A stretch of 64,000 bases of DNA. It comes from Sipunculus nudus. Its lineage: Eukaryota > Annelida > Sipuncula > Golfingiida > Sipunculidae. Shown one piece after another: positions 62,529-64,000 of this stretch. Numbering within the stretch: the first letter of the stretch is position 1; each line of letters begins with the position of its first letter. A program made the translations under genes and the position numbers. The stretch covers positions 69,518,300 through 69,582,299 of the forward strand of contig CM049314.1 of assembly GCA_026874595.1 (NCBI GenBank), written 5' to 3'. The notes below the pieces were generated by a model. That model was not told where the DNA came from, did not search any database, and saw only the letters and a program-made list of their open reading frames with translations.

Positions 62529-64000
62529 AGCTCAGCTGACTGAAAGTCATCTGAGCTATAGCGATCACTCTTTGTCCGTCGTCCGTCTGTCCGTCTGTCC
62601 GTCCGTTAACCAGGCACAAATCGTAACCGCTGGACCTAGAACCTTGTAACTTGGGATTCTGAGAGGTCCATAAAAATCTCCTTGGAAACCAGAAATTAGG
62701 TCTCTGTTACCCATATCCTTCGAGCTATGTGGCCCCAAAGTACCCCCCCAGAAAAGTCAAAAATTTCATACAAAAACTTCAATATCTCATTAACTACTTG
62801 ACTGATGGTCATGATTTTTGGCATACATATTGATCATGAGATGTTACATCACTTCCTGCAGACTGGTGGCGCCACCTGTATTTTTCGATTTTTTACGAAT
62901 TTTTTTCTCTATTTTTGAGACCTTTAAAAATGTGAACATCTGTTAACAAGGCACAAATCATAAAGACTGGACTTAGAATCTTAATTCTTGACACACTGAG
63001 AGGTCCATGAAAAATCTCCTTGGAAACCAGAAATTAGGTCTCTGTTACCCATATCCTTTGAGCTATCGGGCCCCAAAGTACCCCCCAGAATAGTAAAAAA
63101 TTTCATACAAAAACTTCAATATCTCAATAACTACATCACTGATGGTCTTCATTTTTGGCATACATATTGATCATGAGATGTTCGATCAGTTCCTGCAGAC
63201 TGGTGGCGCCACCTGTACTGTTTGATTTTTTACGATTTTTTCCTCTATTTTTGAGACCTTTGAGGATGCTGTCATCTGTTAGCGTGGCAAAAATCGTAAC
63301 GACTGGACCTAGAATCTTCATTTTCGACACACTGAGAGACCTATGAAAAGTCTCCATGGAAACCAGAAATTAGGTCTCTGTTACCCATATCCTTCGAGCT
63401 ATGGGGCCCAAGATTACCCCCCAGAATAGTCAAAAATTTCATACAAAAACTTCAATATCTCATTAACTACATCACTGATGGTCATGATTTTCGACATACA
63501 TATTGATCATGAGATGTTTCATCAGTTTGTGCAGACTGGTGGCACCGCCTGTATTTTTCAATGTTCACGAATTGTTTTCTCCATTTTTGAGACCTTTAAG
63601 GATGTAGTTATCTGTCAACAGGGTACAAATCGTAACGACTGGACCTAGAATCTTCGTTCTTGACACACAGGGAGACCCCTGATAAGTCTCCATGGAAACC
63701 TGAAATTTGGTCTCTGTTACCCATATCCTTTGAGCTATGGCACTCCAAAGTACAGCTCAGAATAATGGAAAATTTGATACAAAAGCTAAAGTATCTGAAC
63801 AACTAATGCAGAGATAACCATAATTGTTTGCATGGATATTGATCATGGAGTGTTTCATAAGTTTCTGCAGACTGGTGGCACCACCTGTATTTGTTCGGTT
63901 TTTTTTTTACGAAATTTTTCTGTATTTTTGAGACCTTTAAAGATATGAACATCTGTTAACAGGGCACAAATCATAAAAACTGGACCAAGAATCTTCATTC
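62529..64000 (+). mobile_element. AGCTCAG-headed element with 336-bp tandem repeats, runs off the window
   Basis: It has the same hairpin head and GTCCGTC run as 40754. Units are marked by GGCACAAATC at 62618, 62955, 63291, 63627 and 63968 (337, 336, 336, 341 bp). Each unit has an ACTGGTGGCGCCACCTGTA block and a CTCTATTTTTGAGACCTTT block. The 3' hairpin end is not reached. The array is much more regular than the 40754 copy, so it is younger or recently amplified. Confidence 0.7.

Overview
This is an animal nuclear window. The protein-coding genes are split by GT/AG introns, the DNA is AT-rich and microsatellite-laden, and most of it is transposon debris. The repeat families point to a bivalve mollusc: an element that opens with an AGCTCAG...CTGAGCT hairpin and a GTCCGTC run and closes on a GGCCCATGGGCC hairpin, a CCTCCGCC...GGCGGAG repeat, relics resembling KRAB-A-domain-containing-2-like integrases, and a tRNA-headed SINE. 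The assignment to bivalves is inference from familiar repeats; the species is not determined.

Layout. (1) About 54-11515 is copy A of a large direct duplication. It holds no host gene, only minisatellites (125-bp units, 55-bp units, a 690-bp GATAA tract), a Tigger/pogo transposase relic on the minus strand, and a 3.4-kb DNA transposon (8491-11902) with a frameshifted integrase-like relic and a smaller nested element. (2) 11900-14120: TA run, dead non-LTR reverse transcriptase, a 174-bp direct repeat. (3) 14706-16444: the first two coding exons of an SLC16/monocarboxylate-transporter-like gene, plus strand. (4) 16600-31400: intergenic or intronic DNA with microsatellites, a SINE, two fold-back elements (24321-26255 and about 29180-30064), a putative solo LTR and a pogo-like MITE. 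(5) 31895-35323: a three-exon C-type lectin gene, plus strand, followed 62 bp later by a 1.2-kb pogo-like element. (6) 37900-40250: a 20-bp minisatellite split by a 1.9-kb TIR element. (7) 40754-43493: a hairpin-ended element full of internal tandem repeats. (8) 44933-62528: copy B of the duplication, with a 6.3-kb CACTG-ended transposon inserted (46536-52833) that copy A lacks. (9) 62529-64000: a further tandem-repeat-bearing element running off the window.

The two recognisable host genes are unrelated in function: a plasma-membrane solute carrier and a probably secreted lectin. Everything else is mobile DNA or its remains. The most informative signals are the nearly identical 11.4-kb duplication with its clean empty and filled insertion site, the strict 29-bp palindromic modules in the TIRs of the 8.5-11.9 kb transposon, and several fold-back elements whose arms are themselves tandem arrays. 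I found no operon, CRISPR array or dedicated defence system.
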